Shown here one piece after another: positions 55,298 to 64,000 of a stretch of 64,000 nt of DNA. The notes beneath the pieces were generated by a model. The model was not told where the DNA came from, did no database searches, and saw nothing but the letters and a program-made list of their open reading frames with translations. The position numbers were made by a program, and so were the translations under genes. Origin of the DNA: Protopterus annectens (lineage: Eukaryota > Chordata > Ceratodontiformes > Protopteridae); contig NC_056743.1 of the NCBI RefSeq assembly GCF_019279795.1, positions 1,785,485,839 to 1,785,549,838 of the forward strand, written 5' to 3'. Position 1 is the stretch's first letter, and every line of letters starts with the position of its first letter.

Positions 55298-56482
55298 GTG
55301 GAACCTGGATCATTCCCAGGACCTGTTATCCCATCCTCAGGGATTGATCCATCCGAACCTGCACAGTCTCAAGCTCACAGCCTGGTTCCTCCACTTCCAA
55401 CGATTGCCAGACTACCTGACATCCCATCTCCTATTCGTGAAATTCTTCTGGCCTCACACAAACCTTCCACTAGAAAGGTTTATTCTAGTAAATGGACTAG
55501 GTTCTCTATGTGGGCCAAAGATCAGAACTTAGACCCTTTCTCTATGCCTATTCAAAAGATTCTGCAATACCTGACTACTATCCTGCATGCAGGAGCCTCA
55601 GCTTCAACAATCATTGTACATTTAGCAGCTATCGCTAATTTTCATAATGGTCTGGAAAATTCTTCGATTATGTCACACCGCCTATGCAAGACTTTTTTGA
55701 AGGGATTATTACATGTTAAACCTCCAGTCAAGCCTCCCTTAGATCCCTGGGAATTGACTATGGTGCTTCAATCTCTTACAGGCTCTCCCTTTGAGCCTTT
55801 TGATTCATGTGACTTAAATTTTTTGTCTTGGAAAACCATACTTCTAGTAGCACTCACCTCAGCGAGAAGAATATCTGAGACGCAGGCCTTGAGTGTCAAG
55901 AGTCCTTACCTGATCTTCCACACAGACAGGGTGTCCCTTTGTACTGACCCTTCTTTTTTGCCCAAGGTCATTTCTGGTTTTTACATTAATCAATCTATTG
56001 ACCTGCTGGTTTTCTTCCCAAGGCATTCTAATAGAGGGGAGTACTTTTTGCACACTCTTGATGTGCACCAACAGCTTCATTGTTATTTGCACAGGACTAA
56101 ATCTTTCAGGAAAACAGACCAGTTGTTTGTGGCCTTTGCAGGACCCAGATTGGGTAAACCTGTTTCCAAAGTGACCTTATCCTCTTGGCTTAGAAACACC
56201 ATTACCTTTATCTACCAACAGAATAAGCTACCCTTACCTTCCAGAATAAAAGTTCATTCTACCAGATCTATGGCTACCTCTGTAGCTTTTCCAGAGCCTC
56301 TATGGATGATATATACACAGCAGCCACGTGGGCAAGACCTCATACCTTCATATCTCATTACAAATTGGATTTGGCCTCCAGGGGACGAGCATCTTTTGGT
56401 TCTATGGTGCTCAGGAATATCCTTCCTTAGGGCCACCCAGGACTCAAGTAGCTGGGGACTCGGTCCTATCTGTAAAGTATGA
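55298..56482 (+). pseudogene. Fossil tyrosine recombinase region of the DIRS element
   Basis: Shows REILLASHKPSTRKVYSSKW, LVALTSARRISETQALSV with the catalytic Arg, LIFHTDRVSLCTDPSFLPKV, GRPRLGKPVSKVTL-type text and RIKVHSTRSMATSVAF with the His-x-x-Arg box. A fossil, though it is the best preserved recombinase of the three DIRS elements. Confidence 0.9.
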
Positions 56483-56578
56483 ATAAAGATTTACAAATTC
56501 AGATAAAGAAGTTATGTCTTACCATAACTTTCCATCTGAGTTGTAGATCTTTATTCATTCTTTACTTCCCGCCCTCCT
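56468..56578. repeat. DIRS internal complementary region
   Basis: Contains tctgtaaagtatgaataaag and aagaagttatgtcttaccat followed by gttgtagatctttattcat. These are complements of the two element ends joined head to tail. Confidence 0.85.
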
Positions 56579-56689
56579 TCCTCCTGCCTGGACTCCTGGT
56601 GGATCTCAGGTACTCCTGGTTAGGGTATCTGCTCAGACAGAGCCTCCTACTTTTTCTATTACTACATCTTTACCTAGGGCGGGCAAACT

Positions 56690-56866
56690 CGATCTGGAGT
56701 ATCTAGGACAGGGGCGTTGTGGGTAGGTTCTTAGCTGATAGTTTTTGGCTTGCACGAGCTGGGAAACGGCCGTTTCGGTTCTGAGGACAGAACGAGGTCC
56801 TATCTGTAAAGAATGAATAAAGACCTACAACTCAGGTGGAACGTTATGGTAAGACATAACTTCTTT
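56690..56866. repeat. DIRS right inverted terminal repeat with extension
   Basis: The text gttgtgggtaggttcttagc, gagctgggaaacggccgttt and ctatctgtaaagaatgaata is the inverse of the left end. After it the extra acgttatggtaagacataac plus ttcttttt is present only on this side. Confidence 0.9.
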
Positions 56867-57482
56867 TTTAACGGTTTTGTATTAGAACATTACCCCACCA
56901 GATGCGCAGCAGCAAGGACCGCCCAAAGCCCGCCCACTACTGTACATTTCTCTGTAATTGCTAGTCTTACTATGAATAAACATGACATACCCAACGTCAC
57001 CAAATACAATATGGAAAACAGTGTAGTTGAATGTACGCACTGCTGCAAGTGCGCATTATGTATTCTATATAGCAGCAGCATACACAAAGTATTTCTAGTC
57101 CTCTGCAGGAAAGCACATGGCAGATCTCTTTACTTGCATTTGGCTGTAATTATTGCTGTTTCACATCCAGTATTTATTTGTGGTGCCACTCCCTATATGC
57201 CAAAGAATTTTTATATGTCATTCTGTTTCTAAATGAGTTCTTACTGTTGAACAGTGTTCTTAAGGTAAAGGGTTTGGTGTGAGCATCTGTAGTTATGCCT
57301 TGCTTCGATTAAGGTCATGCTTTTGCATAGTCTGCAGATATGTATTTCTCAAAATTTAATTTTTTTTATTAGTATTGTCTGCTTTTCGGGAGACAATGGA
57401 TTGCGCTAACTAAGCTAAGGACAGGTACAAACCTAGCACCGTAACGTTTAAGGTACAGTTGCAGCTGTCAACAGTAACACAC
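56867..57482. other. Intergenic sequence, no recognisable feature
   Basis: A 139-codon frame (56813-57232) starts inside the DIRS end and shows no known motif, so it is not taken as a gene. Confidence 0.5.
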
Positions 57483-57745
57483 ACCTCTCAATGTCTTAAC
57501 GAACAAAATCTGAACACAGCCTAATATAATGGGGGGCCAATTCCCAAATATAGAGAGGGATAGAATTTAAGTACTACCCTTATAAACTTACACTTGCTAG
57601 TATGACTGGTTTTATGTTAGCGTGCATTTCCAAAAATGTAAAGTCTGAAACTAAAATCTGCGTCATTATTTATTATTTACCAGAAAACCACGCATTTTGT
57701 GTTCTTTTCATAAGAGCAACAGTTTAGTTAAGAAAGGTGGGGGGT
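57483..57745 (+). mobile_element. CTCTCAA repeat family, copy 1 (long type, partial)
   Basis: Starts acctctcaatgtcttaacga. It follows the same order as copy 4 at 59915: aaatctgaaca-agcctaatat, ttataaact, gcgt(g)cat, taccagaaaaccac. The usual gttgagag end is missing. Confidence 0.65.
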
Positions 57746-58447
57746 GCAAGGGGCCTGCCCCCATGCAAAAGCAATTTAAAACACAACATTAGGTGGGGGT
57801 GTAAAGTACTGCGTACATACTGCCCTTCGGACCCGCTAATAGTTGACCTGTCCTTACATCTCTTATTTAAAGGACACACAATACACAAAATAACTATGTT
57901 GGAGTGGCCGTATTTCAAGAACGGCAACAGACGGTCACAGACTGAATTTTCAAAATGAATATTCCAACAGGTTGCCTAGATAATCTGCGTGGCTTGTCAT
58001 TCAGCCATATTTTGCATGCAACCTCACACGGGCTTACCCTGTCAATCATATACGTCATACCCATTCCTGCACGAAAATCGCGGTTGGGCACTCTTCTAAT
58101 ACAAAGCCACTTTAACTTGTTTAATTTAACATTATGTATGTATGGAGCTTTTCTCTCCGGGCCTCCTTTGAAAATGGATAAGTATCCAGTCAGACTATCC
58201 CGGTCAACAAATGTAAAATAAATAAAAATAACTAAATAAATAGACTTTGCTGTACTGGACAAGTGTCAGGTTGCCCTGGGCAAGAGAGCCCTTCTGTTTA
58301 GACTACTGCAACAGTGATGTAGAAGAACAGTTTAGTTAAAACAACTCGTACATGGCGGTTCAGGGACAAAGACAAAAGTAATGGGGGGCGGGGAAAGGGA
58401 CAGTTTTTAAACGTTACACCAATCGAACGGCATAACGCATTCTTCCA
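57746..58447. other. Unassigned sequence
   Basis: Contains overlapping frames on both strands (57955-58221 and 58262-57915) without recognisable motifs. CpG is somewhat more frequent than in the LINE-rich parts. Confidence 0.4.
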
Positions 58448-58671
58448 GACCTCTCAACTGTCCCTGATCTTCAGGGACGTCCCTGATTTAGAATAATGAT
58501 AGCAGTTCAGAGTTATAGACGTTTTACGTCAGGAAATCTATATTAATCCACATTATCTTATTCTGCAAATGTTTCAAGTTAATAGTACAAATATTTAAAA
58601 AAATATCCCTGATTATTTGAGGATTTGTCCCTGATTCTGTTGAGATTTGTCCTTGATCGGTTGAGAGCTAA
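58448..58671 (+). mobile_element. CTCTCAA repeat family, copy 2, with 11 bp flanking duplication
   Basis: A 224 bp unit from gacctctcaac to gttgagagctaa. The flanks are gcattcttcca on both sides (58437-58447 and 58672-58682), an apparent 11 bp target duplication. The inverted ends are short (about 10 bp). Inside, the phrase gtccctgat recurs about five times. No coding text. The flank length would suit a Mutator-like non-autonomous element, but the family is not recognised. Confidence 0.75.
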
Positions 58672-58887
58672 GCATTCTTCCAAAAACTGAGAACATTCGA
58701 CAATTTTTGCAGAATTTATACTCCTTTAGCGATTCGCCAGAAAGTCAAGTGTTTTGGCAGATAAAACATAACGATGATACAAACTCAGTACTCGGCAGAA
58801 GTCTATGGGTCTCTGACAAACTTTTCCTGTGTGCCTCCTAAAACTTTATTTTGGAAGAAAAGTTGATTGTGGCTACACTTGCTAACA

Positions 58888-59050
58888 ATAAATAATTTCA
58901 GTAATTAAGTTAAAACTGCTTTTACTTCTTAGGAAGCTTGTTGATGTACATATTATGTTAGCTTTTCGGGTTAATAGTATCATTATTAAAAACAAGTTCC
59001 TGATTATTTCTGGACTTGTCCTAATTCTTAGGGCTGTAGCAGAAAACAGC
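58888..59050 (+). mobile_element. CTCTCAA repeat family, copy 3 (decayed)
   Basis: Internal text matches copies 2 and 4 (ggttaatagtat-att-tta, then ttcctgattatttctgga). It lacks clear ends. Confidence 0.55.
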
Positions 59051-59149
59051 TTACTCTCCCTCATACCCCACTCAAAATGTTGTGCGTGCACACGTTTCTA
59101 AACCTTTCCCTTATGCAACCTCAAATTTCAGTACACAATTCTATTTTTA

Positions 59150-59300
59150 CAGATCCTCTATCGCCACATTCAAAATGTCTCCCACCTTGTTCTATGCCAC
59201 GCCCCCCTTACGCTCAACTTTTCAATGTATCACGTTATTTGCCTGAAAGTAGTCTGCGGCGTGGGGGCTTGTCTATTGTCGGGACGTCGGATTGGCAGGT
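59150..59300 (+). promoter_or_regulatory. Possible CpG-containing promoter / first exon
   Basis: The densest CpG stretch in the right third of the window (cgccacattc, cacgccccccttacgctc, ctgcggcgtgggggcttg, tcgggacgtcggattgg). It is directly followed by a consensus splice donor, cag/gtgaga, at about 59299. No TATA box, no coding text and no acceptor partner are visible. A chance donor is quite possible. Confidence 0.2.
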
Positions 59301-59799
59301 GAGAGTTGCTGTAGTGGTGCTGATTAGGAAAGTCATATGTGTCTCTGTAAGTGGTCGAAGTCCATTGGGAAGGTAGGGAGACCTTGAGGAATTATCTGGT
59401 GTTGTTCTGCTTAGCAGAAAATTATGCGATAAAACCGGTGATATACACACGCTGCTTTGAGAACATTTGATAAGGTAAAAGCACTTGGCGATATGGTATT
59501 GACCTGCATGTGTGGCTTGTTGACATTCTTATGCTGCAACTGAATGTGTTAGGGAAGGGGCATAGTAAAGTAGTTGTAATTTTTTTAAGTTGTGTGGTTA
59601 ATGGCATTTTTATTGATTTTAATGCAGGAAGTCACTCATGCCGAATCTAGTAAACCCGTGGAGCTTGAAGCGCTGAGGGTTTCTAGTTAGCAGGCTGTAC
59701 AGATACTTTCTCATCTCTGATTTTGAGTCAGATGTTTGCTCAGTCCATCCCAAGCCTTGGAGAAAAGGTGGTGAATTACCCTTAGTAAATAACGACAAT
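59301..59799. other. Intergenic sequence, no recognisable feature
   Basis: Nothing recognised. A 61-codon antisense frame (59607-59422) has no known motif. Confidence 0.45.
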
Positions 59800-60243
59800 A
59801 ATTAGATTTATAGACTTCTTTTAATTCAGAAAATACAGTCAACATTCCGTTATTCTGCCAGTGTCTCAAGTTAATAGTACTAATATTTTTAAGTGTCCTT
59901 GATTGTCCCCGATCATACCTCTCAATCTCTTAGCGCAAGAAATCTGGACAAAGTCTGACATACCGGGGGATGATGGCGCAAAAATAGGGACATGTTTAAA
60001 TATTGCTCTTATAAACTCATAAGTTGGTAGAATAACAGGATTGGGCGTAGCATTCATTTTTCTGAAGGGTATGAATTCTAAAACTCAGATGTATGTCATT
60101 AGCCCACTAATTTACCAGAACACCACAGATTTTACAATAGACCAAAAACATGAAGCAAAAATCTGGACATTCTGTGAAAATCTGGACAGTTGAGAGATTT
60201 GTCCCTGATTCTGTTGAGATCTGTCACTGACTGGTTTTGAGCT
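59800..60243 (+). mobile_element. CTCTCAA repeat family, copy 4 (two joined units)
   Basis: The left part (59800-59914) matches the inside of copy 2 (tctcaagttaatagtactaa, gtccttgattgtcc). A longer unit then starts at atacctctcaatctcttagc and ends with ggacagttgagag, gtccctgattctgttgagat and tggttttgagctatgag. The phrases aaaatctggaca and acagttgagagatttgtccc are repeated within it. Confidence 0.65.
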
Positions 60244-62119
60244 ATGAGTATGTCTTCATACTGCTACAAGCGATAGCAAATAATAATACATAAAAAGTGA
60301 GTAATATATAGTGCAGTATCTACCTACAAAGATGCATTCATTGCCTCTACAGCAGCTTGGATTGCCCAATGTCAGCCACCTCAGGAGGTATTGGTAATCA
60401 CAGAAACTGGACCTTTTGATTTTTGTGACAGTTGTGATGCATTATAGCTCCTTTCCCAATTGTTGATGTTGGCTGTATTGTATTCAAACATGTAAGAGCT
60501 GTAAATTCATAAGTGCAATTTGATTTGTATTACATTTTATGTGCAGCATAGTCTATGTGTGGTATTTGTGTCATGCTTTTTGAACAATATGATTAGCAGT
60601 TTAATGCAAACAAATTCATTTTTTATGATGGAAGTGTTAAGCAAATAACTTTGTAAAAGCCCTTTGGCCAGGGTCGTGGCTGAAAGTAGATTGAAGACCA
60701 CACCACCCATCTGGTTAGCAATCCGTCTCAAACCACTGACAATCTCATTTAAATAAATTCCTGTTAGAAAATAATTTATTGCCTGTGGTAAATGTCTTAA
60801 GGTTTGAAAACTTTACCTTTCAAGTATTACAGCTACACTGACAAATCACAGCTGAATCTACTTAGCTGCAGCTATCAGACATGGCATGATCTCAACCGTC
60901 TGAGTTATCAAAAAAAAAAACTTCCATAGAGAACCTTTATTGGTAATCCACTAGTAGTTAACTGTCCCTTGCTGTCTTCTTCCAGGCTACCATCTTTCAT
61001 GAGCAGCTTGATAGAAGAACAGATGAAGGCATGCCTTGTACTATTCTTTTTAAGCACTAGATGTCATTTCCTCACAGTTCATGACTGCAAGTTCATTGGC
61101 AGTTTATGTTACACTCACTATGAGATAGTTGTGCAGTTCAGATAAGTAAATCTGAAGTGGTTATTTTTTTTTAACAATAACCCTGCTAAACTGGTTACAT
61201 AAGCTGGATAGGCTAAAGCAAGAATTGACTGGTAGAGCAATGGACATTCCCTTGCAGTCAGACATTCCCCTGTGTTGTCTGAATGGCTAGTAGTCAAGTG
61301 TCATGAAAACTGGAACTGGGTATGTTGATATTAAACTTGTACTTTGAATGGCGTGATATGATGATTTCACCTATATTGCATTTTGTAGGAGGTCTGGGCT
61401 GAAACAAGGTTCTAGCGGTTAGGATATGGGATTGCTGAAAGTCTATAAAAGCACTGGTAATTAAAGTTTAGTGGCTCACTGCAGAAAAAAAAAGAGTACT
61501 TTGAACTAATGTACTGTTGTAAATGCTGGGCGACATGTGATCTTTGTTTGTTTCTTGTTAATGCTATCACTGATGTAACATGTTCCTTGGTGTTAAATTG
61601 GCACCATCCACACACACACACATGCAGTTAAGAGGCTGGAAGCTTTTCTCAACACCGCCTTCTTGCAGTTCTTCCCTTCTCTGCACTGGTTTTGAACTTG
61701 TATGGTTCCTTGTGTGCATTAGTAGCCAAGACACTTGCTAGCCAGTCTTTGGAGCCATACTTGCTACCCCTTAAGACACCCGTGATGTGTTACATGTAGC
61801 CTAAGTCATCTGAGTATTAACGCTACTGGTAGTGAAAACGGAATAACCTTAGCAAGAGAAAAAAAATCAAATTTTGTCATGTTGCATGTTCGCTACTATT
61901 TCAGAATCTGCCACACACAGTCCCAATGCCCTATAAATAGGCTTACTTTACTACACTGTAAGTTTGACCCTTTTCATTTGCAACATTCTCCTTACATTGC
62001 TTCTGTGTTTATTTTAGACTTTCTATTGTTGAGCTCTGCTTCTGTCTGGGTATATTACCTGGGTAGTTTGTTAATTTCCTTCTGCCTGGTAGCTGTGTTG
62101 ATGCTGTGCATTAAAGTGT
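60244..62119. other. Intergenic sequence, no recognisable feature
   Basis: About 1.9 kb in which I see no repeat family, RNA or coding motif. The hydrophobic 84-codon frame at 61879-62133 runs into the CR1 tail and has no support as a gene. A short CA run is at 61609-61622. Confidence 0.5.
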
Positions 62120-63000
62120 GTATAGGTTCATAGGTACTTACTAAGCTGTTGATCTGTGAGGATCTTAAGAAACCTAGCCTTACATTCCCCATTGTAGTTT
62201 TAGTTCTTGCATACAAATAACCCAGTGATGGGCCAAACATGGATATAGTGGGACATTTAACTATTTCCCGTATTCATGAAGGACAGGGGTGTTAAACAGG
62301 GGATGAATTTTTGGTTATCCACCCATTCATCCAAGTTAGAGTAAGAGAAGTACTTTGCTTTATGTGGAATGGAGGATGGTTCCACAGAAACAGAATTCTC
62401 TGTGATGTAAACCTATCCCTCCCAACATGTTCTATTTATTTTGTAAAAGAAATTGAAGTCTCTTGAACAGATATTTGTGCTAATGTTGGACTTGTGAATG
62501 TGTAATAGGTCTTTACAGACAAGGTCTGTTGAAGCTCTGTATGTGAGGCAGAGGTCGTCTCTTAGTAACTACAATGATACTGAGAATAGAAAGAAAGCTT
62601 TGAAATGGTCTGCGTAGTTTTTATGATTTAGACCCTTGATTTATTTTTTTTTTAGTGAGAAAACTTTGTGGTCATTCCAGGTGTGAGAAGTGTTTGTGCA
62701 GGTACATTCTGAAAGGGACATTATATTCAGTGATCAGCCTGAAGAGTTTAAGAGTATATTCCATCCTTGGATCTGGACACAATATCTTTAGATGTAAGCT
62801 GTGTAAAGTAAAAAGTCTTCCTTCCAACTGTAGAAATGTGGTGATTAAAGGACAGTTCATTGTCGACATAGGTTCCCAGATCTCTAACTGCTGGATCAGT
62901 TTTCAGTGGTGTGTTGTCAATGTGATAATTACAAGGGGAGTCATGTATCTGAAAGATACAGTTATATACTTCTTGGTATTTAGTTTTTGCCCGTGGTTTT
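62120..63000 (-). mobile_element. CR1 LINE, 3' part, decayed
   Basis: Starts with the tail (ataggttcataggtacttac) and continues through a 3' untranslated region. Text corresponding to the C-terminal CR1 blocks follows (ctgtatgtgaggcagaggtc equals the reading LTYK-region; LITEYNVPFRMYLHKH corresponds to LIRPIIEYNAPFGTYLTRY). It ends near the CIVIPFG-type region at about 63.0 kb (tggtatttagtttttgcc). Many substitutions make it one of the older copies. Confidence 0.8.
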
Positions 63001-63949
63001 ATGTGTATTTGTTTGGCATCCCCTCTTCACCATGCACTCATTTACTTTGTTTTGCTGTCCTAGCAACCTAAGTGGGGTTGAGAACTGATTCGTTGTCTTC
63101 TCTCACTTGGATACATATGAGATTGTATTCCCTAACCCGTCTCCATGGCAGCAGTGGACATCCCTTCCAAGGTAGAGCTTATAGTGCTGAATCCATTGGT
63201 GCACACTTACCTAAACACACACTCACACCAAATATCAGCTACATTTTCCAGCTTTCCTCAGCAGGACTGACTCACTTATCTTTTATTTAGTAAAGCATTT
63301 TAACCAGGATTTTTTTTCTTTGGTTCCCTTGCATCTTTCCTTAGTGCTGCTACATAGTGCCCCACGTCGATGCTAGTCTATCAGCTACTCCAACCCCCTT
63401 TGTCTTACTCTTATTTGCTGGAGCTGGTCATGGAACCTAAGGGTGTCCTGGAAGTCTCACTCATCCACATTCAGGTGGGAGATTTTTGATTATGCTGTAC
63501 CCACTCCCCCATCCCTTGTGATGCCCATGGTTGCATCCAAGGAGCGAGCATGCAGTGGGGGTGTTGTGGCATATTGCCCTGCCTCTGCTGCAGGTCAGCC
63601 ATGTCCACCCATGTCTCCTCTTTGAACCATGCCTCCTACTATGTGACATCCCAAGTGTAGCCACAGGAGACTCCCATGTCACCACCCTACACTTTGGATG
63701 GTAATGCCTATGCCTTCCTGCCACTCCATCAGTCATCCGAGCCACTAAGCATACTCTGACAACTGGACCATAGTCGAGGCTTTATCCCTCTACACCACTA
63801 GAGTAGCCAACCAGGAATTTCTGATTTTGTGTAGCACATTTTCAGAAGAAACTCTGGGAACAAAGCTCCAGTTTCACATCATTCAAAATAAATGTCTATA
63901 ATTACAGTTTTGAATAACTATTTTGAGGTGTATAACAATATAGCTGTTC
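63001..63949. other. Intergenic sequence, C-rich on the + strand in its second half
   Basis: Frames at 63072-63290, 63443-63625 and 63745-63461 show low-complexity Pro/Ser/His text and no known domain. Confidence 0.45.
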
Positions 63950-63950
63950 G

Positions 63951-64000
63951 GCGGCCATGGTGGTGCAGCGGTTAGCGTTGCCGCCTCACAGCAAGATGTT
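63951..64000 (+). mobile_element. tRNA-type SINE start, cut by window end
   Basis: The text ggcggccatggtggtgcagc, ggttagcgttgcc and gcctcacagcaagatg is the 5' head of a SINE type very common in fish genomes (in the usual form gtggtgcagtggttagc...cctcacagcaagaagg). The A-box-like tggtgcagcgg is present; the B box lies beyond the window. Confidence 0.7.

Larger units (their letters stand above)
50669..56866 (+). mobile_element. DIRS-like retrotransposon, fossil, youngest copy
   Basis: About 6.2 kb in sense orientation with the full set of parts: left inverted repeat, Gag, reverse transcriptase, RNase H, tyrosine recombinase, internal complementary region and right inverted repeat with the one-sided extension. 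The ends match at about nine bases in ten by eye, so it is younger than its sister at 37.9-44.05 kb. It is broken in several places (about six to ten) though long stretches stay open. It sits in the 3' part of an L2-like LINE. Confidence 0.92.

Noticed and set aside
56813-57232. A 139-codon host gene
   Set aside because: The start codon lies inside the DIRS terminal repeat and no motif is visible.
57915-58262. A 115-codon host gene on the minus strand
   Set aside because: An equally long frame exists on the other strand and neither has a known motif.
61879-62133. A small membrane protein gene (84 codons, hydrophobic)
   Set aside because: No homologue recognised, no gene context, and its 3' part runs into the CR1 tail. 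Chance AT-rich frames are often hydrophobic.

Overview
The window is 64 kb of repeat-rich, fairly AT-rich vertebrate DNA. I could not recognise a host gene, exon series, rRNA or functional tRNA in it. The mix of repeats is typical of non-mammalian vertebrates: CR1 LINEs with an ORF1 esterase domain, RTE-X ('Expander'-type) LINEs like those of teleosts, an R4/Dong-type LINE with a restriction-like endonuclease, several DIRS-order tyrosine-recombinase elements, tRNA-derived SINEs and long GT/CA arrays. A fish, lungfish/coelacanth or amphibian with a large, transposon-filled genome fits best. The species cannot be named from the sequence alone.

Layout. 1.2-4.9 kb: near-full-length but decayed CR1 (+). 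5.5-6.8 kb: two GT microsatellites flanking a tandem array of 210-300 bp units. 7.0-9.6 kb: CR1 fragments. 9.6-15.5 kb: an L2-like LINE (-) split by a 5'-truncated CR1 (-). 16.0 kb: a tRNA-type SINE with a CR1 tail. 17.5-19.7 kb: a ~208 bp satellite with an internal 10-bp-arm palindrome, itself broken by a CR1. 20.6-33.5 kb: an old DIRS-order element (-) opened by a ~7.6 kb block of CR1 copies. One of these CR1 copies is opened in turn by an RTE-X LINE, and the block also holds a TA-flanked MITE and a hammerhead-like motif. 33.5-35.7 kb: a second RTE-X (-). 35.7-45.6 kb: an R4/Dong LINE (+) interrupted by a 254 bp insertion with 7 bp direct flanks and by a 6.1 kb DIRS element (-). 45.6-50.7 kb: an RTE-X scrap and a second L2-like LINE (+) carrying a hairpin MITE. 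50.7-56.9 kb: the youngest-looking DIRS element (+). 57.4-60.3 kb: a cluster of short interspersed repeats ending in CTCTCAAC/GTTGAGAG, one with an apparent 11 bp target duplication. 62.1-63.0 kb: a CR1 remnant. 63.95 kb: the start of a second SINE, cut by the window edge.

The sequence works as a record of insertions rather than as a set of cooperating genes. CR1 activity probably mobilised the SINE at 16 kb, because they share a 3' tail. The nesting gives relative ages: the DIRS at 20.6-33.5 kb is older than the CR1 copies in it, and those are older than the RTE-X. The R4 LINE is older than the DIRS inside it. The L2-like LINE at 9.6-15.5 kb is older than the CR1 inside it.

The least explained objects are the 208 bp palindromic satellite, the CTCTCAAC repeat family, the 217 bp TA-flanked MITE, the 254 bp insertion in R4 and the hairpin element at 47.2 kb. 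No complete, clearly functional novel system was found.
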